DNA from: Enoplolaimus lenunculus
Lineage: Eukaryota; Nematoda; Enoplea; Enoplida; Thoracostomopsidae
Direction: 5' to 3'
Length of the DNA: 64,000 bases
Assembly: GCA_030248215.1 (NCBI GenBank)
Contig: JASANG010000300.1
Coordinates: forward strand, 137,501-201,500
Positions 47,801-59,777 of the stretch are shown here, in pieces. The first letter of the stretch is position 1. Each line of letters begins with the position of its first letter. A model generated the notes under the pieces. It saw only the letters and a program-made list of their open reading frames with translations. It was not told the origin of the DNA and did not search any database. Both the position numbers and the translations under genes were made by a program.

Positions 47801-48764
47801 AAATTTACATAAGTCAAGCGCAAATGTGAGTAGATGCTACAAATAAGCAACTGCTTTATCAGACCCTTAATTGGTTCAGTATGTCAATACTGGCTCTGAA
47901 ATAAAGAAGCGAGCACCTTCGTGTTAGGTGAGTGTTATATGAGATTTTGTTTCACTGTTAAAAAATATAATGTAAGTAAAAGGCGATTAACATTGTGTTA
48001 GACCAGTGCTATAGGAGATTTTGTGCCACCGCTGGTAAAATTATTATGAACAGCAAGCCTGCGTTCAACATACCAAGAGTATTTACAACAGGAATCGGAA
48101 TGTCTTCTTGGCCACGGGACACATCTTCCATTTGCTGACGAAGAACAGGAGCCCCCGTCTTTGCGTCGTTTTCAGGAACGTAATACTCTTGATATGGGTC
48201 AATTCCGGAATGAAAATCAAAACAATCAACCGTCAAAGGCGAATCAGTTGCGAACAAATGATTGATCAGATCTGGCATTTTGTAGAGTGGTTTACCACAA
48301 GGCGTACGATACACAACGGTAGACTAAAACCATAATAGCAACACTTTGAACGTAAGTGGAAAAAATAATTTAAAACTTAAGATTACCGCTTCAGAATCAC
48401 AACAGAAGTTCGGATTCGGTTCCAGAGTTAGCAAAAAATTTGAATGTTCCGAGTCAGACTTAGGTTGAAACGCAAACCAAATTTGAAAAAAGGTTGTAAT
48501 GCAATTCATTTTTACGAAGCCAAACCTTTTTTAACAACGTTGAAACATTGCTCCTTGGCGAAAAAATTTGACAAATTTATCGTTAGCCGTCAATTGTGTC
48601 TTGTTATAAAACAACAAATAAAACCCTGCCTTGGGATTTTTGACCACTTCGCGTTTCCAGCCACACCGCAAAGGGATCGCCAGTGGATTCTCGTAGCCAA
48701 AAAACGCCGGTCCACGTGACTCTATCGAGCCTTGGCAAGCGTCCGTACACTGTTCATGAGGTTC
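41804..48764 (-). CDS. SETDB1: SETDB1 catalytic part: MBD, pre-SET, bifurcated SET, post-SET
   Basis: Nine exons, 1,383 nt, 460 residues and TGA at 41806-41804. The MBD spans [19 protein letters not shown] and [20 protein letters not shown]. The pre-SET cysteine cluster runs [18 protein letters not shown] to [13 protein letters not shown]. The SET N-half has [20 protein letters not shown]. An acidic/Ser-rich insertion of about 70 residues follows. The SET C-half has [20 protein letters not shown] and [13 protein letters not shown]. The post-SET has [13 protein letters not shown]. The insertion is far shorter than the roughly 350 residues in mammalian SETDB1. The first exon needs a GC donor (CCAAG|GCAGGG at 48630) to keep the conserved frame; the other donors here are GT. 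Confidence 0.93.
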
Positions 48765-51700
48765 CTGAAACGAAAACAATTATGTCTTGTTGATGACAAC
48801 GCTTGTCAGAGTAATACGGGAAAAGATATGCAAAAGCCTTATCTCAAAATGACGTCACGTTCAAACTAATCTCCTTGCCGTTGATTTATAGGTTTCGTAC
48901 CTGCACGTGGTAGAAGCTTTACGGAAATTTTGTTCTCAAGATTTGTTGATTCGAAGATAGTTGACCCGTGGTCGGGAATGTTGCCAGGGCACCGAACAGA
49001 CAGATTTTCAAATGATTCGCAATTGTGATTATATATGAACTGATTGTACTAAATTCAAATATATCTACGCAGTTGCATTAGTACTGAAGCTCAGTATCAA
49101 GCTAAAATATCAACCGAGCCCAGTAGAAGCAATATATTCAATTCAATAAAGAATCTAATTACGACTAACGAACGGCCTTAATTACAACATTTCCGCTTTC
49201 GAAGTTCTGGTTTTTCTCTGACCTTGTGCACGCCTTCTTAAGTTCGCAACCCCGAGACACCTCCATTGATTCCAAGTGTATACCATTCGTCTAATTTATT
49301 GCAAATCATTACGTAACTTCTGGATCGCAAATTGGCCAACTTGGCTGAGTTCTATTGTGTTAAAAATTCGATGTCTACGAACCCAAGAATTATCGGTACA
49401 AAAGGTTGAGTATATTTTGGGACATGATTACCAAATCAACACGCGAATAGAAGTTACCTGGGAAGGCATGTCGCGTCCAGGTGCTACGGCAACACTAATT
49501 ACGCGATCACGAATGATGCCGTTGTAGTTTTTATCGAGATCAATCAACTCCTCGTGGTTAATTGACCGGTAATAGCTTGCAGTATCTGGTACTGCGGAAT
49601 TGTCAGTGGGGTAACCAAACGCCCGATACGGTCCGTTACTGGAAACACACTGAACTCCAGCGGTACGTTTACGGGCAGTTTGGCGGCGACGGCCATCGCT
49701 GAAGGTCTCATGGTCCTGCCTTGTGTAAATGGCAGAGGCAGTAGGCTCAGCGCGGTCCGTCAGTTGAGGGTACTCAACATGTCGACGGCGTCCAGTGGCC
49801 ATATGAGCAAGCTTTCGTTTTACATGGCTTGAATGTTGAGCATTTTCAACTTGCTGGTCTGCTTGTTTTTTCAACGGCAGAAACCTAAGAGATCCTCGAT
49901 ATATCCACTCAGTATGCGACGATTCTAAGAATTCTAATCGCACAAGACTGGAGTCAACATCGAGAACGCGCGTAAGCTGATAGTTGCCGCAGTATTCAGT
50001 TTTCACTTGAGCACCGACTTGTAGCCGAACCATCGCTTTTTCCGGATACGACCTTAGATAATCTCGGACGAAATTCTGAAACAGTAAAATCACTTGATAT
50101 ATCGCTATTTTCAAATTTCAATAAAAATCAAAACTAACAAGAACAGCATTAACAACGGTAGTATTCAAAGAAAACTTATTAAAAGATCCCACATCGCCTT
50201 CCCCATGACCCACTTTGGTAGTGGTGGAAGGGCATGCCCCCCCCCTCGAAAGCAGCCTAAATAAAACCTAAGAAATCATCAATGATTTATATAAGAACAC
50301 GCTAACAACCCTAATTGCTTATTGATTCTAGGTCCGATTTTCATAATGACTGCATGCTAATTTACAACTTAGCTGGCTTTGCGCAATGCGCAAAAGTTAG
50401 CGAATGCACAACAATCTGTATGCAAATTTCGTTTTACAGTACAATCATGTTAATTAATGTAAACCGTTCATTTATTACCTTGACGCCTTCTGTTGCTTCC
50501 ATTTCATCTGCAACATTTATTATTTCGCCATTTACGCTAAAGCCGTTCTTTGTATTGGTAGATGCACAGACAACACGATGAACGTTGGTTGCGTATTGTG
50601 CAAACCCGTCATCAAAAAATATCAAATAGCGTCCGCGATTTAACGGAGCACGAGGTACTTCAGCAACAACGCCAGCAACATACGCGACTGTTGTTTTCAC
50701 ACGATGAGCAACTGAAAGTAAAAAATATATAAAAACTTACCGTCATCGAAAAAATAAACGTGTACGGCAACACAAACCACACCACAGCTATCGATAGATA
50801 TAAAAATGAAAACGACACTAATCATTAAACTAGAACTTTTGCTGATATATTATACTAGACGCACGTGGCGTTGCCCGGGTTGAAAATTCACTCTAAGTAG
50901 TTAATGTTAATGTGATTCTTTGGTAAGAGCTCGAAATTTGTCGAATAGTAAAAAATATATAGCAGTCCATTTTCCCATTTGCCCAAATCAGGGTGTCCCA
51001 TCTTCACTACGAAAGTATGAAACTGTACCATTTTCCCAGCGAAAATATAATGCTGCCCCATTTTCTCATTTACGTCCCTCTCTCGCATGAGTATGTTCAA
51101 TTTGATCTGAGACATAATTTAAAAAAGGATACCGAATTCGGGTGTCTTGAGCGGAATGAATTGAAAATTTTTCCACTATCCTACGAATAAATCAAGTTTA
51201 TATTTATCGGCCGAGTAAAATAGACACCACAGATGCAAAACGCGATTTTGAACAAGGTGGCGTTTAATTCGCTCTCTAAAAATCAGAACCAGCACATAAC
51301 GAAACGTTAAGCCAGTAAATACTATCTCAAAAATCATGACCATTATCAGAGATTATCCTGAAGGAGATTGATCTCAAACTACCTCAAAACGACCTCCGAG
51401 GTAAAGGTCACCAGGATACGGGGTCGAACCATCTCGACTCCAATGCTGTACACACATATTACATACATAAATACATGTACACATACATAATAATACATAC
51501 ATACAAAAGAATTCTGCTTATATTATATTACATAAGTATCGTATTTTGTTTGTCAACAGTAACCCGAAACCTATAATATGACTTTGAAATAGAGATCGGC
51601 TATCAATTTTGACTGGATATATCGGATCGGAAGCCGGATAATAAGACTAAAGTATTTGCGGAACAAAATGTTAACCGGATAAAGCATTTGAACCTGCGCA

Positions 51701-54700
51701 TTGCTTGCAGTATTTCAGCCGTGCAAAAACAGTTTAGTTAAATAAAATTAATTTTAAGACCAAATTTTTCATTTTTATTTCAGCTTCAAAAATAGAACGT
51801 CTTTACTTGCACGGCAATGCAGTACCAGACAAATGTCTATCACTTCCACATGTAAAAACTGTTTTGTTATTCGGGTACAACAACCGCGCATATTTGTTAT
51901 CCGGGAGGTTTATATCGAATACCGAGAACGAGTGGTGGTTTTTGCTAAATATCAAACCAAAACCGAATATCCGGTCAATCCTTGGTTGGAAATATGACCA
52001 AGAAGCACAATAAATAACAAAAGTTCACACAATATTCTTCCCTTCACACTGCACTTAAAAATCAAAAGAAAAATAAACAAAAAATACCCAAAGGTCCCTT
52101 GTAATAGCAGGCAATGACTCGAGTACCAACCGGCTGAACCCAGTTGAGCGTTTGACAATACGCAACATGCCTTCTCGAGAGGTCGTAAACTTTCGTTGCA
52201 CATCGAACCCTGTATATCGTTTCAGAATGGTCCGCAGTTTTTGATGGAAAAGTCAACCCTGCAATGTAATCAAATAAACTGAATCATTATCAAAAATGAT
52301 AAACATTAGATTTATTTACCGCAATCTTTCTATGCCAGTGTCATGTTTAGTAAAAGATAACAAAACATGGTCGAATAATACATACATAGAAGCCAGAGCC
52401 CGTATTCTCAAATATGTGTAACCCCTATTACCAATAAGTTTGTGATAATAGGTCTTGTAACTTTCGAAGCAGGAGATGGTTATGTTTAAAATTCAGCACT
52501 TTTAGTGCATTCGTACGCCACTTCTGTGCAAATTGTGAGATCTGCATTTGCAGCAGTTCGTTAGAATGAAAATCTATTTGACAATATGAGGCCAGATCCC
52601 AAAATTTACACATTCCGAAAACCATCTTTTACAGTTTTCATGGTACTAGCCGGTAATAGCACAGGATTCGTCAATATTTCCAAGAAAAAAAATTGCCACT
52701 TTTAAACACAATAAACAAATAACCTGAATATGCTTTAAATATGTACTCAAGTCAACGACTTACAAAAGAAAATCTTAAAGCTAAACCAGATGTCTAAAAA
52801 AATTAAACTACAACATCGTTACGAATACAATACTTAGCTTAAGCTTATGTCTTCAAATTGTAGGTGACAGTCAATACTGTGCAATAGTTTTGCATGGCCA
52901 AACCCTGCCGCATTCATAAAACGACAGTAAATACAGTTCTCAAAAAATTCAGCCAAAAATACGGTAACTTGTGATTGAAAAAAGTGACCACTGTCTTCAG
53001 CGTTTAGCTGAGTCCCGAAATATTGCGGATGACGAGCTCCAACCAACTCCCAACTCCAAAACAAGAGAAATTTTTTGAGTGTAGATATTACTTTCACCTA
53101 TAAAATTACTGTCTTTAAACGAAATTTCAACTTAATCACTCCAGATCATGCGAATGTAACTTAAAACACACACCTTCAAAGCATATACATTTCATTACAA
53201 CTGAAAAATTGTACAACAAAGTGCGTTTGACGCCACAAAAACGTTATATTAAACTTACATGTCTTTGTTTCTACTTCGTCGCCTTTTTTAATATCCTCAA
53301 TAACTGCCGGATACCAAAACTTTTTACCACGCTTGGCAAAACAACGGTCGCCTTAAAACATATACAATACGTATATACGTACCTATTTCAAATACCGGCA
53401 TAAGCGTTCAATTTGAATGTTATGCCAATCAATTATGCAAAAAAACGGGTGGTCTAGGCTAAACACCCAAGCCGAAATAAAAATTAAAATCATGTCTTAA
53501 CAACTTTATTTAATTTTTCCTGTTTCATTTTGCTCAGTTGCAAGAAGCTTTTGCTAAATTTAAACTATTTTTGGTCTACAAGTTATTTATCGCCAGTTTT
53601 CAGAACATTGTTGCGGATTCTACACCTCAGTTGGTTTCGGACATTTTGACTCGGTTAGAAAAACTACGAAAACTCAAAAACTGATACCGAGATTTGCTGA
53701 AAACAGAGATTAGACTTACCTACCGAAACCGAGACTTCCATCCCTAACTATCCCAGAGAACCTTCCTACTTACAAATGCTATTCCAAGGATCCAACTTCA
53801 TAACTGATTAAACTTTATTGTTGACAACGTCCCTCTGTGCTCAATAGTGCTATTGCGAAGTGCAAACAGCATAAATGTAGCGAGGAACTTCAAAGAGCAT
53901 CATAGAATGAAAATAAACCACAACAGCGTTCTTAACCAAAATTGTAAACTAACAAAAACGCAAGCTCAATACTCGTATGAAATTCTGCTTTGATGCTGGA
54001 CACCATGACCCAATTCTCAACTGTTTATGACACGTTATTAGTTTAGCAATAAGTTTTCAAACACACGAACTGCGCTTGTGTTTGTTTTCAGTTCTGTACG
54101 GTAGCACACAAAATCTGACTCACGAAATATGCTAAATTTCGAAGTTCACAATTTTAATTCAAAAGTTACAGAGCCTGTTATCAGCTGGCGGTGGTAGATG
54201 ATAAACATCACATTTGAGATCGCAGGTACATGGTGCAACCAGTTATGTACGTAGCAAAACATACCAAAGCCGTATATTTAACAGTAACAAATACTTAGCA
54301 ACAATGAACACCTAAGCGGGATGTCGATTTTTTACAGAAGCCAATATTTCATTAGATCCAGCCCTCAGTGACACTCACCTATTTTCAATTTCGGGAGCGT
54401 TGCAGGCTCGTTACGGGCGGATAAGCTATTTCCTGCGGCAACAGCTTCTGTTGTTGACCGCAGCGGAATAATATCAGTCGTTGGGGCTATACTCGGACTT
54501 GTTCCCCCCGTATTAGTTCTCTGAACCGAATCCATCCGAACTAGCGGTGGCGGCCGGGCCGTAACAAAGGAATTCACGTTTGAGGACGAAGTCTGAACCC
54601 CACTGCTAGTCGAAGGTTGTTCCACGATAGATCGCATGGAATCAATAATCATGACGTCGTTATTGTTTGCCCCTGCTATCTAAAATGAAAATTTAAATTT

Positions 54701-57700
54701 TAAATGCACCAACATCATAAATATAGCAGTTAACGACGGGGGCTTCTGCAAAGCAAATTTCTGGGTCTCTATATACTGGTAGATAGGTACGTTTTTGGCG
54801 AGGGTTCCAAGTGCCCTAACATGAATTTTACGGAACAAAAATTTATTCAGCTTATTCCCAAAATACCGAGTTGATTGCTATTGCTCTCTTCCCGCTTACA
54901 AACAACTTCAGCAAACCGCAGCGTCTGACATGGTTCTCCGCAAACATACTGCATAGTTTCTGTGAGATTAAGGTAATACTCAAAACGCGTAGTACAGGCC
55001 ATGCCATAATGACTGTATAAGAGTATCCAACTATGCATATTCAACAGATCTACGTGCGACTGGATATAACCAGTGTGCATTGCGTTTTTAAGTTTTAATT
55101 TACGTACCTCAATTTACTTGCAGATCCAGTTTGCTTAATTTAATAATGAGCAAAGATTTAACATCAATTACAGAAATAAATATTTCATTTGTATTCTAAA
55201 AATATAAAAAATTTAAAAACTTTATCTTAAAAAAGTTAACTGTATATTTACACAATGCAACTCCGTACAAATGTCACATCATAAAGTACAATCGCCGCAC
55301 TGTCGTAAATACGCAACAGACAATGCTCCGCACATCAAACCTAATGACCTCAAGCTAACAATCAGTGACGTCTATCTACAATTTCGGAAAAGAGAAGTTA
55401 AGTTCTATAAAATTTCAAAGAAAGGTTTCAAGTGTCAACAACTGAACAAGGTCCTAAAAACCTAGACAGATATCACTAAGATGGGAGAATTAGCCTGTAA
55501 GCCACCCTTTCTATACCCTGTTTGTTAGATGAACGGAGCACTAACTACAAACTGATGAAAAGACCAAAACTAGTGCACAGCGCAGGAGCGGAACAAGCGT
55601 AAATAGGTCTTACCTGAGAACCCTTTTCGCGTTGAGGTGTGACGGTGCAAGTAATCTTACAATCACGAATGATACCATTACAGTTTTTATCGAGATTAAT
55701 TAAATCATCGTAATTAATCGACCTGAAGCAGACCGGGGTATCCGCTACTGCTGCACTTCCAACATGATCAGCAGTTGGCCGATACGGCCCGTTATTGGAA
55801 GCAGACTGAACTCCAGCAGTACGCTTGCGGGCAGTTTGACGGCGGTGGCCATCACTTAAAGTTTCATGGTCCTGCCTTCTGTTAAAGGCCGAAGCAGTAG
55901 CCTCAGAACGGTCCGTCGGCTGAGAGTAATCAACATGTCGACGGCCTTCAGCGGCCATATGAGCAAGCTTTCGTTTGACTTGGCTTGAATGTTGAGCACT
56001 TTCAACTTGTTGGTCCGCTTGTTTTTTCAACGCCAGAAACCTAAGAGATCCGCGATATATCCATTCAGTATGCGAAGATTCTAAGAATTCCAAACGCACA
56101 AGACTGCAGTCAACCTCGAGAACGCGCGTTAGCTGATAGTTGCCGCAGTATTCAGTTTTGACTTGAGCACCGACCTGTAGCCGAACCATCGATTTTTCCG
56201 GATACGACCTCAGATAATCTCGGACGAAATTCTAAAACAGTAAAAGTTATATCACAAATCCTTAAACTTAACAAATACGCAAAATTCAAAAATTTAGCAA
56301 TTATATGACTTGATATATCATCGCTATTATCAAATTTCTGTATAACAAAAACTGCATTAACAATGGCAGTATTAACAGCGATCTCATTAAGACACCCCAC
56401 GTCGCCTTTCCCAAGCTCCTCCCTGGTAGTAAAAGGAATAAGTCGTCATTTTCACAATGATTCCATGCTACTTATAACAATTTATGTGGCAAAGTGGATA
56501 AAATTATTGTTAACCGGGCATTTAATACCTTAACGCCTTCTGCTGCTTCCATTTCATCTGCAACACTTATTAATTCGCTATTTACGCCAAAGCCATTCTT
56601 TGTATTTGCAGATGCACTCACAACGCGATGAACGTTGCTTGCGTATTGTGCAAACCCGTCATCAAAAAATATCAAATAACGTCCACGATTTAGCGGAGCA
56701 CGAGGTACTTCAGCAACAACACCAGCAACATACGCGTCTGTTGATTTGACACGACGAGCAACTAAAAATAATTAAAACCTAGCAACATACGTACATCGAA
56801 AAAATAAAAGTGTAATACAATTAATATTCCATTTTAAATTTAAAACATAACACATTTTAAGATAAATATAAAGTAAAATCAATCACTACATATATACAAC
56901 TAAAATTAATTAATGTAGAAACAAACGAGAAATACCTAAAGGGCCATTAAGATAGCAAGCAATAACGCGAGTACCAGCCGGCTGAACCCAATTGAGCGCT
57001 TGATAGTACGCAATATGCGTGCTCGAGAGATCGCAAACTTTTACTGCGCTAAACCGAACCCTGTATATCGTTTTATACTTGGCCATACCAGATGCTAAAG
57101 TAAAGTCACAATAAACAACAAACCTCAATATTTTTAATATAAATGCCAATTCCTTTTAGAAGCAAGCAAACTCAACTAAAATGCAGCCGAACAATGCAAA
57201 ACTAAAAGCCAGCTTATAAGTAAAAATCGCTAAAGTTTTTAGCGGATTTTAAGTTAACGAAGTAGTGGCTAGCTCGACGATATTCACTAAGTATATACGT
57301 CATTTATCAAATCTACCTCAACCGTTAAGAACTCCGTCATTTATGATTAGACAAGTGTCAAGAGTACGAAAATGAGCACATTAAGCAAACAATGTATCCA
57401 GCTCACCAACAACTTTGCACGCAAGGTAATTTGTGTACCTTTATATGAAGAGTGAGTACCATTGACACATAATATAACTTACATGTCTTTGTTTCGTTGC
57501 CACTTTTAATAATATCCTCAATAACTGCAGGATTCCAAAAATCCTTACCACGCTTTGCAAAACAGCGATCACCTTAAAACTGTGAACAAAGCGTTAAACT
57601 TTACTTTTAGTAATAAGGCATTTTTACGCGAGTGTATTGCCCCGTTTTTGCTTCGAAGTGCATCCTCAAATTGCGAATGTAAGCCATTTGTTATAAATTT

Positions 57701-58183
57701 TTATTTTTAAGCCATCTTCTCAGTTTATTCGTTTATGTTGTTTGTGCGCTATAGCTTACATTTAAAGTACCAGAAGTCAATTAAAGTAGATATTCTCATT
57801 GACAAGCACTATCCCCAACTTTATTATAAAACTAACCAAACTTAATATACGTAAGTCTGACACTCACCTATTTTCAAGTCCGGCAGTGTTTGAGGATCGT
57901 TACGTGAAAGCAAGCTATTTCCTACGACTGCACCTTCTGCCGACCGCAGTGGAATGATATCAGTAGTGGGTACGCTCCGAGTTGTACCATCTGTGTCAGC
58001 AGCCCGGCCCGCACCCATCCGAACAAGTGGTGGAAGCGTCATCGCAAACGATTTCATCTTAGACAAAGTTGGTTCCCCACTGCTAGTCGACGGCTGTTCC
58101 ATGTCAGACGACGTTGAAACAATGATCATGACGTCATCACTACCTTGACTATGATAGCTATGGTTAAAATTGGTACACGGCGA
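41804..58183 (-). CDS. SETDB1: SETDB1/eggless-type histone H3K9 methyltransferase with a duplicated triple-tudor exon block
   Basis: Exons in gene order. Block B: 58183-57868, 57572-57483, 57094-56936, 56761-56529, 56231-55614. Block A: 54679-54379, 53351-53259, 52258-52088, 50711-50479, 50075-49458. Common part: 48764-48630, 48323-48074, 47764-47660, 46884-46658, 45947-45891, 45277-45105, 44543-44452, 43755-43560, 41951-41804. Each block is 1,416 nt and the common part 1,383 nt, so any of A, B or B+A gives an open frame (about 932 or 1,404 residues plus a start). Tudor motifs are [13 protein letters not shown] and [11 protein letters not shown]. The MBD has [10 protein letters not shown]. 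The pre-SET has CSGCDCTDNC and [11 protein letters not shown] has GSFICTYSG and [20 protein letters not shown]. The post-SET is CRCREPEC. The family silences genes and transposons through H3K9 methylation. The start exon is not certain. Two separate genes, with B a partial copy, remain possible. Confidence 0.9.
42025..42758. mobile_element. inverted-repeat element CTGGCTTCTCCACAGC, copy 1, in a SETDB1 intron
   Basis: The ends CTGGCTTCTCCACAGC and GCTGTGGAGAAGCCAG are perfect 16-bp inverted repeats. They are flanked by GAAGA on both sides (42020-42024, 42759-42763). Sub-terminal G- and C-rich zones (CCCCCAG, CTGGGGGG) surround an AT-rich middle. No transposase frame is present. The 5-bp duplication excludes a typical hAT (8 bp), but the superfamily is not settled. 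Confidence 0.7.
49458..54679 (-). CDS. SETDB1 triple-tudor exon block A (downstream copy)
   Basis: Five exons of 301, 93, 171, 233 and 618 nt match block B one for one: leader ([17 protein letters not shown]), Tudor 1 ([20 protein letters not shown]), Tudor 2 ([20 protein letters not shown]) and Tudor 3 ([18 protein letters not shown]). The acceptor TTTTAG|ATA is phase 0 and the last donor CAG|GTAACT is phase 0, leading in frame to the MBD exon at 48764. The 1,376-nt intron between its Tudor 1 and Tudor 2 exons (50712-52087) contains a worn CCGGATAT-rich repeat (about 51590-51990) that block B's much shorter intron lacks. Confidence 0.9.
54680..55613. other. spacer between the two tudor blocks
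   Basis: It carries no MBD or SET exon remnant that I can see, so block B has no private catalytic part next to it. One open frame on the - strand (55080-54847) contains a donor-like TT|GTAAGC after [10 protein letters not shown]. Its phase does not match block A's first exon, so I do not call it an exon. Confidence 0.5.
55614..58183 (-). CDS. SETDB1 triple-tudor exon block B (upstream copy)
   Basis: Five exons of 316, 90, 159, 233 and 618 nt encode a disordered leader (EQPSTSSG), Tudor 1 ([20 protein letters not shown]), Tudor 2 ([20 protein letters not shown]) and Tudor 3 ([18 protein letters not shown]). All frames are open. The block starts with acceptor TTTTTAG|TCG in phase 0 and ends with donor CAG|GTAAGA in phase 0. 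Upstream on the same strand a 6-codon candidate start exon (58329-58312, ATG to GC|GTATGT-type donor, phase 0) would fit, but it is too short to trust. The last donor can splice either to block A (54679) or directly to the MBD exon (48764). Confidence 0.88.
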
Positions 58184-58896
58184 CTAAAAATAACTGGCAA
58201 ATTTAAAATGCAAATAGTGGATAACCACTGCATCAACAAAAAACACATTGACCAGTCGCAATTATAACAAACAAGAATATTCAATAATGATTTACAAAAC
58301 TAGGTACATACGCAGGCAACTGCACGCATTCAGCGTCCGACAGATATAAAAATTTGCCAAACGATATCGCCTTGTTTGTACAAAATTTGTCCTATTTCGC
58401 TTAAAATCCTAATACTAGCTAAATGATTAACTTGTTCTTTATGAAAACACAGCAGCCTTTAGTATTTAAATGAGAATACATTTTATTTTTAAAAGAACGT
58501 ATTCAACTAGACACGGCGGTATCAAATAAAGCTTTAAACCGAAACTTTAACCAGGCTTTTTTTCACGAAAAGAATGGTTTAAATACACAAATGTGTATTT
58601 CACCTATCAACAGTTAGCGATACGTTTTCAGTCACAGAAGTAAGATAAATCAAAAGAAAAAAACATGCTGAATTTCTGACTGATCCACCAACTCGTTCAA
58701 AAGCCACATGACCAATTACGAACTATAAATATTGATCGGTAATAATGAATCAACCAGTCAGATAGTTATACATACATCGGCTGGCCCATGTTACTATAAA
58801 AAGTCCCAATTGCCCGGGACACAAATATACCCGGAGTGCACACTTATGCGCTCCGGTTTACATATGCACGGGCAGATATATTTACGTAGGTATATA

Positions 58897-59081
58897 TTAT
58901 ATATGTGCATATATATGTATATATATGTATATATGTATATATGTGTACACATATATACATATATATACATATATGTGTATATATACATATATATACATAT
59001 ATACACATTTACACATATACACACATATATATAATATATGTATATATATATGTATATATAATATATACACATATACATATA
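58897..59081. repeat. (TATACA/TATATG)n microsatellite
   Basis: An alternating A/T tract with scattered C and G runs to 59081, is interrupted by the element at 59082-59735 and resumes at 59736 to about 59775. Open frames through it (IYIYIHIY...) are artefacts. Confidence 0.85.
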
Positions 59082-59735
59082 CTGGCTTCTCCACAGCTTG
59101 AAAATTTCCGTCGGGGGCGTTTCCTGGGGGGCCTTAAAATTTTGCACGCCGAGTTTTTGGACCACAACTCAACTGAAGATTAGTTATCGCTCAACATGAC
59201 AAAAATTCCCGCAAACGCTAATAATAATTTTAACTAATATTACTGACAACTTTACCAGAAGTTGAAAGAAGCACAATTATATAAAATATAGATAATCTAT
59301 ATTTGAAACTGTGATTAACATATATTTTATATATTAGTCACAGCTTCAGTTTATCATAAGGCTCAGGCGAGTTGAACTTGTTGCTGAAAGGTACTTTCGA
59401 ATGCTGTATGCCCTGAAACGGTCTTTATATAATTGTGCTTTTTCAGTCCATTATTGAATTGTTCTAGTTACTACCGTTTGTAACGCTATTAAAAAATTAT
59501 GAGCACACAGCGTGATATAAAATCACATTTTGCCGAATGTCCGCCTCAAAAAAGTCCAGGTTTTTATGTTTGAACATTGAAAATTTTTGGCTTAGTTGCT
59601 GGGGGAATTTTGCTGGGGGGCGGCCGACAATTCGCCGAGGGGCCTTTCCGGGGGGCGGCAAAATTTTCGCCGGGGGAAAAATGAAAATTTCGAAAAGTGG
59701 TGCCCCCCGCCCCACCCCCGCTGTGGAGAAGCCAG
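59082..59735. mobile_element. inverted-repeat element CTGGCTTCTCCACAGC, copy 2, inserted in the microsatellite
   Basis: It has the same 16-bp ends as 42025-42758 and lies in the opposite orientation. The shared interior includes GAGGCGGACATTCGGCAAAAT and the ATATAATTGTGCTT block, partly inverted. The flanks are ATATA on both sides, consistent with a 5-bp duplication but uninformative inside an AT repeat. Confidence 0.7.
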
Positions 59736-59777
59736 ATATATATACATATATACATATATATATGCATATATACATAT

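Noticed and set aside
55614-58183. Block B as a decayed SETDB1 pseudogene
   Set aside because: All five exons are open, keep splice sites and phase, and retain the conserved tudor residues. Decay would be expected to have left stops or frameshifts.
58732-59183. Tyr/Ile/His-rich frames
   Set aside because: They are translations of the AT microsatellite.
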